A DNA stretch of 55,145 nt from Flavobacteriales bacterium. Lineage in GTDB: Bacteria; Bacteroidota; Bacteroidia; Flavobacteriales; Flavobacteriaceae. Positions within the stretch are counted from its first letter, which is position 1, and the number at the start of each line of letters is the position of its first letter. The notes beneath the pieces are model-generated. The model was given only the letters and a program-made list of their open reading frames with translations. It had not been told where the DNA came from and did no database searches. This document shows positions 8,795 to 17,139 of the stretch, piece after piece. The translations under genes and the position numbers were made by a program. The stretch lies in assembly GCA_011524905.1 (NCBI GenBank), contig WTJI01000047.1, positions 1 to 55,145 on the forward strand, given 5' to 3'.

Positions 8795-8962
8795 TTAATT
8801 TTTTTTACTCTTTACTATCAGTAATGGCAGGATAAAAACAAGCCCCCCTATCAAATAAGGCGTGTCAATAAAATTCAATTTTGAATACATAATCCCTACA
8901 ACTGAAAAGCATAAAACCGTCATCAGCCCTGATAGAATTTTTATGAATAGTTTCCAGTTCAT
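8795..8962 (-). CDS. 55-residue membrane protein
   Basis: ATG at 8962, stop TAA at 8795-8797. The peptide starts MNWKLFIKILSGLMTVL and ends LLIVKSKKN, with two predicted transmembrane helices split by a short NFIDTPY turn and a Lys-rich tail that would stay cytoplasmic. It lies 12 bases upstream of the M20 gene on the same strand. No family is recognised; support is topology and position. Confidence 0.5.
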   Translation of the reverse strand: MNWKLFIKILSGLMTVLCFSVVGIMYSKLNFIDTPYLIGGLVFILPLLIVKSKKN

Positions 8963-9006
8963 TATCTAAAGATATAAAAGCGAAATGAAATCTGTACATT
9001 TAGTCT

Positions 9007-9249
9007 GTGATACGAATTTACTGTTTAGGGGTCTCTATTCTTTTTTGCGCAATTGTTGCCAATGGATTGGCGCAAGGTCTTGGTCTAAAAACCTGGTATG
9101 ACTTTTTGGAATTACTGCTGGATAAAAAAGGGCAAAATCTTGGATTGAGCCTTTGGGATGGCCTTTGGTTATTTTTAGCCTATCCCCTCATTTTGGGCGC
9201 TAGTGTTTTACTGGGAGAGTGGATTTATAAATTTTTTGATAACATATGA
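9007..9249 (+). CDS. Small two-helix membrane protein
   Basis: An 80-residue protein from GTG 9007. Helix 1 is about residues 3-22 (ending NGLAQGLG) and helix 2 about 52-70, joined by a loop containing LKTWYDFLELLLDKKG. The pattern reminds me of a short conserved flavobacterial membrane-protein family of unknown function. Its stop overlaps the ATG of the OsmC gene by four bases (ATGA at 9246-9249), so the two are very probably one operon. Confidence 0.65.
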   Translation: MIRIYCLGVSILFCAIVANGLAQGLGLKTWYDFLELLLDKKGQNLGLSLWDGLWLFLAYPLILGASVLLGEWIYKFFDNI

Positions 9250-9647
9250 CTAGTACTGTAACTTACATGGGGGATTTACGCACCGAATGCTTTCATCACT
9301 CCTCGCAAACAACCATTTTAAGTGATGCCCCTGTTGACAATCAAGGAAAGGGTGCTGCCTTCTCTCCTACCGATCAAGTAGCAACAGCTTTAGCGTCTTG
9401 TATGCTTACCATTATGGGAATAAAAGCACGAGATCTGAATATCGATCTTAAAGGGACGCGCGCAAATGTTACGAAAACCATGGGTAGTCACCCCAGACGC
9501 ATTATAAAGATTGACATTACTATTCAATTTCAACAAAGCTGGGATACAAAAACACGACAACTATTGGAAAAAGTAGCCGAAAATTGTCCCGTACACCACT
9601 CCATACACCCCGATATTGAAAAAGAGATTCAATTTGTTTGGTCTTGA
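9246..9647 (+). CDS. OsmC/Ohr family redox protein
   Basis: A 133-residue cytoplasmic protein. The OsmC fold is indicated by GKGAAFSPTDQVATALASCMLTIMGIKA, with a first Cys in the ASCM helix, and by the C-terminal KVAENCPVHHSIHPDIE segment with the second Cys. The two-Cys arrangement is used by Ohr/OsmC enzymes to reduce organic hydroperoxides; this one resembles the shorter YhfA-like subgroup, whose substrates are less clear. Translation is probably coupled to the upstream membrane protein. The last 19 bases overlap the convergent small membrane gene. Confidence 0.9.
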   Translation: MTSTVTYMGDLRTECFHHSSQTTILSDAPVDNQGKGAAFSPTDQVATALASCMLTIMGIKARDLNIDLKGTRANVTKTMGSHPRRIIKIDITIQFQQSWDTKTRQLLEKVAENCPVHHSIHPDIEKEIQFVWS

Positions 9648-9832
9648 TCCTCATCAAGTGAAACCTCTTTTCGGGAAAGGAATAAAATGACGATGATACC
9701 TATCAAGCCAAACAAAAAGCCAAGCCAAAAACCGAGTGACCGCGAACGACCTTTACGTTCACACAGATAAGACCCCAAAGCACCCATAGCCACTCCTGTG
9801 GCTAAGGTAAAGTACATAAAAGAACTGTTCAT
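9629..9832 (-). CDS. Small two-helix membrane protein, coupled to the ABA4-like gene
   Basis: A 67-residue protein (MNSSFMYFTL...). There are two transmembrane stretches, one at the N-terminus and one containing LGFWLGFLFGLIGIIVILF, separated by a cytoplasmic-looking CERKGRSRS loop, and an acidic tail DEDQDQTN. The GFWLGFLFGLIGIIV pattern is common in small superinfection-exclusion-like and hypothetical membrane proteins. Its ATG overlaps the stop of the ABA4-like gene by 4 bases (9829-9832), so they form an operon. The 3' end overlaps the OsmC gene by 19 bases. Confidence 0.65.
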   Translation of the reverse strand: MNSSFMYFTLATGVAMGALGSYLCERKGRSRSLGFWLGFLFGLIGIIVILFLSRKEVSLDEDQDQTN

Positions 9833-10257
9833 CGAGTTTTAAATTTTTGATGTCCCAAATAAATAATGGTATATATCAGTACGCCTGCTGGGCCCAACAT
9901 AAAAGTGAAAAGTAACGGAACCACAATCCAAAGATGTGGAATTTGATTGTGCTGGCTGTGTTTGACCAGCCACGCACCCATCCAAAAATCAAAGGCTAAA
10001 TAATGCAACCACCCTGCTGCTGCCGACTCAGGGGTGGCTTTTTTGAATAGCTCAACAATCCCCTCCAAACTAGAAAAGTCTGCATCAGCCAAACCGCCAA
10101 AACCAAATATGAAATAGATATAGAAAAAACTTAAGCCAAAGGGTACCCATGGGAAATTTATCAGCATTTGGGTAAGCTGCTTTTTGGGAAACAAAAACAG
10201 CAAAGCCCAAAAAAATAAAATTACAGTATTGCAAAAGGTAAATATGGTATCAGTCAT
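9829..10257 (-). CDS. ABA4-like (DUF4281) membrane protein
   Basis: A 142-residue, four-helix membrane protein. The segments FSSLEGIVELF, AAAGWLHYLAFDFWMGAWL and PHLWIVVPLLFTFMLGPAGVL match the ABA DEFICIENT 4-like family (PF14108). In plants ABA4 is needed for neoxanthin formation; bacterial members are poorly understood and have been linked mainly by homology to carotenoid or photoprotection functions. No carotenoid genes are visible in the window. Cotranscribed with the 67-residue membrane protein. Confidence 0.82.
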   Translation of the reverse strand: MTDTIFTFCNTVILFFWALLFLFPKKQLTQMLINFPWVPFGLSFFYIYFIFGFGGLADADFSSLEGIVELFKKATPESAAAGWLHYLAFDFWMGAWLVKHSQHNQIPHLWIVVPLLFTFMLGPAGVLIYTIIYLGHQKFKTR

Positions 10258-10311
10258 GAGTGAAACGCAATAAACTTTTTAAAAATAAGAACTTCCTGCT
10301 ATATTCGTTCT

Positions 10312-10761
10312 ATGTTGGTTTTCAAAGACATCAATGGCAACCGGATTGATCCACTAAAACACACCCTGCAAAAGATGGACAACTATCCTTTTGTTGAAAT
10401 ACACATTGGTTCTGATTCACAAAATGTAGGCAAAAAAACCAAGTATTGTACCGTAATTGCTTATCGATTTGGTAACCGTGGGGTGCATTACATTTTGAGT
10501 AAAAGCGAACAGCCTGTCATTCGCGATATGTGGACACGCTTGTGGAAAGAAGCCGAACTAAGTATTGAAGTAGCTGAATGGCTAACCCAACAGGTTAATA
10601 TCAAGGTTGAAATTGACATGGACTATAACGATGATGAAAATTTTAAGTCCAACAAGCTTGTGTCAGCAACAAAAGGTTGGGCCAATTCTTTGGGATATAA
10701 AGTCAATATCAAACCCAAAAATCAAATTGCTACCAAAGCAGCAGACCATCATTGTAAATGA
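10312..10761 (+). CDS. YkuK-like RNase H-fold protein (DUF458)
   Basis: A 149-residue cytoplasmic protein. EIHIGSDSQNVGKKTKYCTVIAYRFGNRG shows the GSDSQ acidic strand typical of the YkuK family, which has a ribonuclease H-like fold. A second acidic segment, KVEIDMDYNDDENFKSNKL, and a C-terminal KAADHHCK could complete the metal site. The activity of this family is not well established. Its stop overlaps the start of the dehydrogenase gene by 4 bases, implying coupled translation. Confidence 0.82.
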   Translation: MLVFKDINGNRIDPLKHTLQKMDNYPFVEIHIGSDSQNVGKKTKYCTVIAYRFGNRGVHYILSKSEQPVIRDMWTRLWKEAELSIEVAEWLTQQVNIKVEIDMDYNDDENFKSNKLVSATKGWANSLGYKVNIKPKNQIATKAADHHCK

Positions 10762-11696
10762 ATATGAAAGATATTTCCATCGGTTTAGTGACCCCTGCTG
10801 CAATAGGTCGTCGTTGGCTCGATGCGTTTAAGCGTGTAGCACCCCATCTAAAAGTATTATTAAACGATGAAATAACCGACCCAGGTGCCATTGAACTATT
10901 ACTGGTTTGGAAACATCAAAAAGGAGTTTTGGCCCCATTTGAAAATGTGAAATTACTTTATTCATTAGGAGCAGGAGTAGATCATTTACTAGCAGATCCT
11001 GACCTGCCCAAAAATGTTCCTATCTGCAGAATTGTTGATCCGCTCTTATCCTTTTCAATGAGTAATTACATAATTTATGCTGTTCTTGAATTTCAACGGC
11101 GTATGGATAAATATCGCAAAGACCAGCAAACAGGAACTTGGGATCACTACGCTCCGCCTGAACGCACCATCCATATTGGTGTTTTGGGTTTGGGCTATTT
11201 GGGTCAAGACGCCGCTTGCAAGTTGACTGGGTTGGGATTTGATGTTTCTGGTTATAGTCTTAGCCCGAAAAATATACCCAATATCAATTGTTATCATGGA
11301 GCCCAATTAGATTCATTTTTGACTGCTGTAAATGTATTGGTTTGCACCGTTCCCTACACCAAAAAAACACACGCCTTATTAAATCAATCTCTTTTCAATA
11401 AACTCCCCAAAGGGAGCTACCTCATTAATGTTGCGCGAGGCAAAGTACAAGTTGCTTCCGATATTTTAGCTGCTTTGGATAGCGGTCAGTTGGCTGGCGC
11501 TTTTTTGGATGTTTTTGAAACAGAACCACTTCCAAGCGATAGTCCTTTTTGGCAACATCCAAAAGTTAACATAACGCCTCACATTGCAAGCATAACCAAT
11601 CCAGAGGCTGGGGTACAACAAATTATGGCCAATTGGCAAAGACTACAACAGAGAAAACCTTTAGACAATCAGGTCAATCTGCAAAAAGGCTATTGA
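10758..11696 (+). CDS. D-isomer-specific 2-hydroxyacid dehydrogenase (GhrA-like)
   Basis: A 312-residue NAD(P)-dependent oxidoreductase. A Rossmann motif GVLGLGYLGQDAACKL is followed by the catalytic triad regions: Arg in NVARGK, Glu in DVFETEPLP and His in ITPHIASIT. The overall length and lack of a long N-terminal extension resemble glyoxylate/hydroxypyruvate reductase A. It probably reduces glyoxylate, hydroxypyruvate or a related 2-oxoacid. It overlaps YkuK by 4 bases and converges with the DUF1611 gene with 7 bases of overlap. Confidence 0.9.
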   Translation: MNMKDISIGLVTPAAIGRRWLDAFKRVAPHLKVLLNDEITDPGAIELLLVWKHQKGVLAPFENVKLLYSLGAGVDHLLADPDLPKNVPICRIVDPLLSFSMSNYIIYAVLEFQRRMDKYRKDQQTGTWDHYAPPERTIHIGVLGLGYLGQDAACKLTGLGFDVSGYSLSPKNIPNINCYHGAQLDSFLTAVNVLVCTVPYTKKTHALLNQSLFNKLPKGSYLINVARGKVQVASDILAALDSGQLAGAFLDVFETEPLPSDSPFWQHPKVNITPHIASITNPEAGVQQIMANWQRLQQRKPLDNQVNLQKGY

Positions 11697-12721
11697 ATAG
11701 CTTTCCCTAATTTCTCACAACCATAGCGAACCACATCGGTAGTAGGACAAGCTGTTTCTGCTTCAATGGTTTTGATTATAGCTTGGGCTTCCGCATCAGA
11801 TAAAGCGCTTGTATTGAGGGCAATCCCCGCTACCTTGGCTTGGGGATAGGTGCCCAAAACAGTAGCTAACTGTTCATTAAGTGCTATAAATTCTTTGAGT
11901 GGAGGTATTTTGATATGCTGAGGATATTTTAGGTGTGTTTTTTCCGCTCGATGACAAAGAATTAGGTGAGTAGGGCAGCTACCACGCATTAAGGGAAGTG
12001 TAGCTGTACTTCCAGGATGTAGAAGAGAACCCTGACCTTCTACCAAAATCCAGTCTTTATCTTGGTACGCCAGAACAGCTTGCTCAACTGCACCACAAGC
12101 CAAATCAACCTTAAATGCATCCAAGGGTATACCTTTCCCTGTTAAGGTGATTCCAATCTGTCCGGTAGCAACAAAGCCTGTATTAATTTTTTGCTTTTGT
12201 GCCCAATCATACAATTCCAATCCGGCCGTCATTTTTCCAGCAGCCATGTCTGTACCAATAAAAAGTATTCGTTTACAAGACAGCTCAGCCGCTTTGGCTG
12301 TTGCAATGGGTGGGGTAGATTGTGGCACTCGAACATCCCAAATCCATTGATTGGGTTTTTTGCAAAGTGAAGCAAACCGATCTGATAACAAATCATGAAG
12401 ACCATTTACGATGGATAATCCTGCTTTCAATGCTTTTTCAATCAGCGACATCCAATCGGGTGGAATACGTCCGCCAGAAGGGGCAATCCCTAGAATTAAA
12501 ACTGTTGCACCTTTTTCCAAAGCCGCATCTAAATTGGAGACTATCGGAGCAGCGTGGGCAATTCCTGTAACATCATGAAGTTGGTGACCTGCAAATTTAG
12601 AATCGACAACGGCAACAATTTCGTTTGTGGCGTAGCGAAGTACGCCAAAACCCATTTTGCCATATTCGCTTTGTAGGTGTCCCTCCATGAAGAGGGCAAT
12701 TTTATCATTCGCTTGTAACAT
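11690..12721 (-). CDS. DUF1611 protein, DgcN-like N-acetyltransferase candidate
   Basis: The frame opens at 12730; MLQANDK at 12721 is the start I prefer because it shortens the overlap with the upstream epimerase gene (stop at 12705). The protein is about 343 residues: an N-terminal domain (to about 135) and a C-terminal P-loop-like domain with FIGTDMAAGKMTAG (about 155-167), then GQIGITLTGKGIPLDAF and EGQGSLLHPG. This is the DUF1611 family. A member, DgcN, is reported to acetylate D-glutamate, with the product racemised by an enolase-superfamily partner, DgcA. The partner-type gene lies directly upstream here. Muropeptide recycling is the alternative role. Confidence 0.88.
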   Translation of the reverse strand: MLQANDKIALFMEGHLQSEYGKMGFGVLRYATNEIVAVVDSKFAGHQLHDVTGIAHAAPIVSNLDAALEKGATVLILGIAPSGGRIPPDWMSLIEKALKAGLSIVNGLHDLLSDRFASLCKKPNQWIWDVRVPQSTPPIATAKAAELSCKRILFIGTDMAAGKMTAGLELYDWAQKQKINTGFVATGQIGITLTGKGIPLDAFKVDLACGAVEQAVLAYQDKDWILVEGQGSLLHPGSTATLPLMRGSCPTHLILCHRAEKTHLKYPQHIKIPPLKEFIALNEQLATVLGTYPQAKVAGIALNTSALSDAEAQAIIKTIEAETACPTTDVVRYGCEKLGKAIQ

Positions 12722-13763
12722 CTTTCTCATTTTTTAGTAAGGCGCCGTGACCAGGTCTATCAGTTGGCATGGTTATTCCACTAACTAGTGGAGCCCCTTG
12801 AGCGGGGTCAGGCGCTAAGTTGTAGTGTGAATCAAGATCGATGTGATCCAAAACACCTGATAGTGCAGCAGCAGCAGCTATGGAGATTGAGGATTCGCTC
12901 ATACAGCCAACCATCGTTTTTAGTCCAAAAGCCTTAGCAGTCGCAATTATTCGGAGGGCTTCAGTGATGCCCCCACATTTCATTAGTTTAAAATTCACTC
13001 CGTGAACACAATCAGCCCATTGGGGAATATTATGGGCAAAACGACAGGATTCATCAACAAAAATCGGGAGAGCTGATTGTTGATAAAGTGGCAATAAATT
13101 GGCTTCCTCGCCTTCTTTGAGGGGTTGCTCGATATAACTAACACCTCGATCGGCCAACCAGTGGCTCATGGCTACGGCTGTTTGTAAATCCCAGCCGCCA
13201 TTGGCATCTACTCTGAGTTTCACCGCATAGTTTTGACAGCTCGCCACAACTTGTTCAAACATAGCTTTATCTGCCATCACGCCTTCGGGCGAACCCAACT
13301 TGATTTTCAAAGATTGAACGCCTGTGCCATCTAATAACAGTGGTATTCGTTCTTTGACAATTTCAGGAGGATTGATTCCTATGGTCAAAGAAGTGGGTTG
13401 TTTGGGCTTGGGAAATCCTAAGAGTTCGTAAAGTGGCATTTGGGCTTTTTTGGCTGTCCAATCCCATAGGGCAATGTCCAAGCCAGCATAGGCACATGGC
13501 GCAATTTGTAAGGCTCTCGCCCTGGCCTCAATCTCATATATTGTAAGTCCATTTATATCACTTGATTCCAGGCGTTCTAGTTCTTCGATCACTTTTTCTG
13601 CACTGTCTGCATTTTCATTTTTTCCAGGAGCAGCTTCGCCCCAACCAACAATACCATCTTTTTCAAAAGCGACAAATACGTTGAATGAATCGCCCCGAAC
13701 CCCTCTACTGATAGCCAAAGGGAAACGCTTTTTAAGTAACTTTTTATAGTATCTAATCTTCAT
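12705..13763 (-). CDS. Enolase-superfamily dipeptide epimerase (L-Ala-D/L-Glu type or DgcA-like)
   Basis: About 352 residues from ATG 13763; an ATG at 13775 is also possible. The muconate-lactonising subgroup features are all visible: catalytic Lys in SLKIKLG (about K153/K155), metal ligands Asp (RVDANGGW, about 186), Glu (IEQPL, about 212) and Asp (VDESC, about 237), and the second Lys in FKLMKCGG (about K259/262). A C-terminal DLDS (about 309-312) corresponds to the Asp-x-Asp that binds the substrate ammonium group in L-Ala-D/L-Glu epimerases. Role: racemise the Glu of a dipeptide or of an N-acyl-Glu. It overlaps the DUF1611 gene and is its operon partner. Confidence 0.9.
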   Translation of the reverse strand: MKIRYYKKLLKKRFPLAISRGVRGDSFNVFVAFEKDGIVGWGEAAPGKNENADSAEKVIEELERLESSDINGLTIYEIEARARALQIAPCAYAGLDIALWDWTAKKAQMPLYELLGFPKPKQPTSLTIGINPPEIVKERIPLLLDGTGVQSLKIKLGSPEGVMADKAMFEQVVASCQNYAVKLRVDANGGWDLQTAVAMSHWLADRGVSYIEQPLKEGEEANLLPLYQQSALPIFVDESCRFAHNIPQWADCVHGVNFKLMKCGGITEALRIIATAKAFGLKTMVGCMSESSISIAAAAALSGVLDHIDLDSHYNLAPDPAQGAPLVSGITMPTDRPGHGALLKNEKDVTSE

Positions 13764-13789
13764 AGAATAAGGCACTCGTTATGTTTTCT

Positions 13790-13799
13790 TGTACATTTA
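13790..13799 (+). promoter_or_regulatory. Possible -7-like element TGTACATTTA
   Basis: TACATTTA (one mismatch from TAnnTTTG) lies 27 bases before the ATG at 13827. The same ten bases occur at 8993-9002 just before the GTG at 9007. No clear TTTG -33 element accompanies either copy. Confidence 0.25.
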
Positions 13800-13826
13800 C
13801 ACTTTAGTAAATATATCAAATCTTAA

Positions 13827-14381
13827 TTGATGAAATCTAACTTTACATTATTACTAAGCTGTCTTTTTCCTTTAGGCGTACTATCACAAACGAGTGTGAC
13901 TTTGGATGAAGTGATTTTGTCCGAAACTGAAAAAAAAAGTGTTATTGACCCTGAAAAAGCCAGCACCAACACATTGGATTTGGTTGATGCTATTTATAAC
14001 CGGGTATCGGGCGCACAAATCAAATCTGATTACAATGGCAATAAAAATATTGCATTGCGAGGTCGCCAAAGTTTTTCTACCCAGGCCGATACCGTTATTT
14101 GGGATATCGATGGTTTGATCTTTAATTCTCCCCCACCCTTAGACATCAATCAAGTAGCTTATGTAGAAGTTTTAAAAGATCTTTCGGCTACAAATAAATA
14201 TGGCTCACAAGGAGGTGCTGGCGTGATTGTGGTAAGAACAAGCATTTCGGATGCCAAAAAAGGTAGTAGTAGAAATATTTGGAACGCGCCTTTGCCCTTA
14301 ACAAAAGCCCAAAGAGACTCGATCAAACAGGACAAAAAAGCTAAAAAAGCTGCTCGAAAAGCCAAACGAAAAAAAAGCTAA
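13827..14381 (+). CDS. Stand-alone TonB-receptor plug-like secreted protein
   Basis: A 184-residue protein with a signal peptide ending GVLSQT. It then shows TLDEVILSE and LRGRQSFSTQADTVIWDIDGL, DINQVAYVEVLKD and ATNKYGSQGGAGVIVVRT, which follow the plug domain of SusC-type TonB-dependent receptors, but no beta-barrel follows. The last 45 or so residues are a Lys/Ala/Arg-rich tail. The frame ends just after a run of eight A (14369-14376); one fewer A would extend the tail by about ten more A/K-type residues to 14405. Possible roles are a periplasmic adaptor or decoy of a receptor, or a decayed receptor. It precedes the SsuD-like gene by 37 bases on the same strand. Confidence 0.7.
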   Translation: MMKSNFTLLLSCLFPLGVLSQTSVTLDEVILSETEKKSVIDPEKASTNTLDLVDAIYNRVSGAQIKSDYNGNKNIALRGRQSFSTQADTVIWDIDGLIFNSPPPLDINQVAYVEVLKDLSATNKYGSQGGAGVIVVRTSISDAKKGSSRNIWNAPLPLTKAQRDSIKQDKKAKKAARKAKRKKS

Positions 14382-14418
14382 TGCTGCTAAAGCAAGAGCC
14401 TTAACTTAACTATTGTTT

Positions 14419-15591
14419 ATGCCCACAAGAAAAACTTTCAAGCCGGTTCCTTGTACTTCTTCACATCAAAAAGGAGCTGAAATCTCTTGGTTTGCTCCAA
14501 TTTGTGACGGCGATGATGCTTTTTTGGGCGTAAGAGATCCAGCCTATAAAAGTAACTGGAACAATACCGCTGCTATTGGTTTGGCTGCAGATCGCTTGGG
14601 ATTTCGCAACATGCTCTGCCCTTCGTCTTACCAAGTTGGCCAAGATACCCTAGCCTACGCAGCCGCCTTAGCCCCACAGTTGGAGCAAATGAGTTTGCTT
14701 ACTGCTATTCGATGTGGTGAAGTTCATCCACCTATGTTGGCGCGTTCATTAGCTACCTTGGACCACTTGCTCAAAGGGCGATTGACAGTAAACATCATTT
14801 CATCTGATTTGCCAGGACTTAAAGAATCATCCGAAAAGCGGTATGCCCGCTCCAAAGAAGTCATTGAGATACTAAAGCAGGCATGGACTCAAAATCGGAT
14901 TCAGTACAAAGGTGATTTTTATGACTTGGACCTAGACACGCAGCCCGTTCGACCTTATCAAAAAAATGGGGGGCCTTTGCTGTATTTTGGCGGGTATTCC
15001 CCTGCTGGAATAGCGTTGTGTGCCGAACACTGTGACGTATATTTAATGTGGCCAGAAACACAGGAAAAATTAAATGGCTTGATGCAAAAGATGGCAAAAG
15101 AAGCTGCTGCTTTTGGACGAACAATTGACTTTGGATTACGGGTACACCTCATTGTGAGAGAAACCGAAAAAGAGGCACAAGACTATGCGCAAAAACTGAT
15201 TTCACAACTAGATCTGGATAAAGGCACTCAAATACGGGAAAGGGCACAGGATGCAAAGTCATTGGGTGTAGCGCGTCAAACTGAAATGCGCGCCCAAGCA
15301 GACTCTGATTATTATGTAGAACCCAATTTGTGGACTGGTATCGGTTTAGCCCGATCTGGGTGTGGCGCAGCATTGGTTGGTAATCCCGAACAAATTTTAG
15401 AGAAAATTCAATCTTATATAGACATGGGCATACGCGCATTTATATTTTCGGGCTACCCCCATCGGGCGGAATTAGAGTATGTTGCGAAACTATTGTTGCC
15501 CAAATTAAAAACAATCTCATTGCCCAAAGAATACGGTCGTATTCCTAGTAGTCCTCCTGATTCTCCCTTGGCCAACGGAAAACGATTATAA
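14419..15591 (+). CDS. LLM-class FMN-dependent monooxygenase, SsuD-like
   Basis: A 390-residue cytoplasmic enzyme. The frame opens at TTG 14413, but ATG 14419 (MPTRKTFKP) is chosen. The TIM-barrel flavin monooxygenase pattern matches alkanesulfonate monooxygenase: [75 protein letters not shown] and FIFSGYPH near the C-terminus. Such enzymes use FMNH2 and O2 to release sulfite from alkanesulfonates, though relatives attack other compounds. No SsuE flavin reductase or Ssu ABC transporter is adjacent; instead an SSS symporter starts 2 bases after the stop, so that transporter may supply the substrate. Confidence 0.88.
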   Translation: MPTRKTFKPVPCTSSHQKGAEISWFAPICDGDDAFLGVRDPAYKSNWNNTAAIGLAADRLGFRNMLCPSSYQVGQDTLAYAAALAPQLEQMSLLTAIRCGEVHPPMLARSLATLDHLLKGRLTVNIISSDLPGLKESSEKRYARSKEVIEILKQAWTQNRIQYKGDFYDLDLDTQPVRPYQKNGGPLLYFGGYSPAGIALCAEHCDVYLMWPETQEKLNGLMQKMAKEAAAFGRTIDFGLRVHLIVRETEKEAQDYAQKLISQLDLDKGTQIRERAQDAKSLGVARQTEMRAQADSDYYVEPNLWTGIGLARSGCGAALVGNPEQILEKIQSYIDMGIRAFIFSGYPHRAELEYVAKLLLPKLKTISLPKEYGRIPSSPPDSPLANGKRL

Positions 15592-15593
15592 GT

Positions 15594-17135
15594 ATGCTCG
15601 ACTTTGGAATTGTTCTCTTTTATTTTGCAATGATTTTTGGTATGGCCTACCAAGGCCGTCGTAAAGAGACAGCCACGGCTGAGGACTATTTTTTGAGTTC
15701 ACGCCAATTGCGATGGCCATCCATTGCCCTATCCACTATTGCAACCAATATACAAGGCTATCAATTTTTAGGAATGATGGGTTCTGCCTATTTATACGGA
15801 CTGGCGCAAGCAAACTTGGAAATTAATGCTGTTCAAGGTTTACTGCTTGCTGCCTTTGTATTTATCCCTCTTTTTTTACGACACAAAATTACTACAGTTA
15901 CACAGTTCATCACCCTTAAACTAGGACGTCGTATTGGGCTATTTTACTCTTTGGCCAATTTAAGTCTTTTTGCTACGGTTACATTGGGCGCTGCACTGTT
16001 TTGGGGTGCATATGCTGCTGATCGTGTTTTTGGGGAGCAATTGGCCTTTTTACACGAAGACCGAATGCTACGTATAGGGATATTGATCGTTATTTTGGGG
16101 AGTTTCTCAGCGCTGTATACCTATATGGGAGGGCTTCGTGCAGTTGTCAAAACAGATGTGATTCAATTTTTTGTATTACTCTTGGGCGGGCTTACGGTGT
16201 TGTTTGTAGCCCTGGAAGCAGTGGGGGGATGGTCGGAACTTTACAATAAAACAGCCGATAAAATGCATTTACACCTACCTGCCCAACATGAAACCCTGCC
16301 TTGGACGCATATGTTTGGATTGTTTTTTCTGAATATAAATTATTGGTGTGCCAACCAAACAGTGATCCAGCGAGCTTTGGCTGCAAAAAACTTGAAGGAA
16401 GCGCAAACAGGACTATTGGTTGGTGGTCTTCTGAAATATGCCATGGCAGTCATTATTGTAATTCCAGGAATTGCCTTGTATGGGGTTTTGGGCGATGGTC
16501 TGAGTGAACCCGATATGGCATTCCCCTATTGGGTTGATACTTATATCCCTGTCGGGCTCAAAGGTGTTATTTTATGTGGTTTGTTTGCTTCACTAATGAG
16601 TACTGTTGATTCTACATTCAATTCAATTGCAACGTTGTGGTCCGTTGATATTTATGCTGTTTATTGGAACACCAAAGCCAATGATAAGCAAAAAATAACA
16701 GCTGGAAGGCAAGCCATTTTGTTCAGTTTTTTGACAGCATTATTAATGGGCTGGATACTGCTCTATTTAAAATTTGAAAATCCCACTGCTGCATTTACCC
16801 ATACGCTAAACGCCCTGAGATATTACATCAATTGTGGCATTGTGGTGTTGATTTGTACAGCGGCCTGGGTATTTGTTCCCAATAAGAAGCGGGTATTATG
16901 GGCTTTTTTATTGACACTACCGTTAAATGTTCTCCTGCAAGCTGTGTTCCCTGAAATGAATTATTTTGTTCGCGCTTTTTGGGTGATAGTTTTCGGATTA
17001 AGCCTCGCTTTATCTGGGTCGTGGAGATCACTTCAACCCCTAACTCAATTATTTAAATCGCATTCAAAAAAAGAAACCCGAGCTGGACTTGCCCTTGCCA
17101 TAAGCTTGATTGTTATTCACCTTATATTCCACTAG
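15594..17135 (+). CDS. Sodium:solute symporter (SSS), coupled to the SsuD-like gene
   Basis: A 513-residue inner-membrane protein with about 13 helices. The N-terminus has the SSS features TAEDYFLSSRQLRWPSIALSTIATNIQGYQFLG and later YTYMGGLRAVVKTDVIQF and GLFASLMSTVDSTFNSIATLW, which carry the conserved Na+-site region. The overall pattern is nearest the SGLT-like branch, but substrate is not readable. Only 2 bases separate it from the monooxygenase, so they are almost certainly co-transcribed and may share a substrate. A Smr-domain gene begins 4 bases after its stop. Confidence 0.92.
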   Translation: MLDFGIVLFYFAMIFGMAYQGRRKETATAEDYFLSSRQLRWPSIALSTIATNIQGYQFLGMMGSAYLYGLAQANLEINAVQGLLLAAFVFIPLFLRHKITTVTQFITLKLGRRIGLFYSLANLSLFATVTLGAALFWGAYAADRVFGEQLAFLHEDRMLRIGILIVILGSFSALYTYMGGLRAVVKTDVIQFFVLLLGGLTVLFVALEAVGGWSELYNKTADKMHLHLPAQHETLPWTHMFGLFFLNINYWCANQTVIQRALAAKNLKEAQTGLLVGGLLKYAMAVIIVIPGIALYGVLGDGLSEPDMAFPYWVDTYIPVGLKGVILCGLFASLMSTVDSTFNSIATLWSVDIYAVYWNTKANDKQKITAGRQAILFSFLTALLMGWILLYLKFENPTAAFTHTLNALRYYINCGIVVLICTAAWVFVPNKKRVLWAFLLTLPLNVLLQAVFPEMNYFVRAFWVIVFGLSLALSGSWRSLQPLTQLFKSHSKKETRAGLALAISLIVIHLIFH

Positions 17136-17139
17136 TAGA

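Noticed and set aside
14413-14418. TTG at 14413 as the monooxygenase start
   Set aside because: ATG at 14419 is in frame and a far more usual start; nothing favours the two extra residues.
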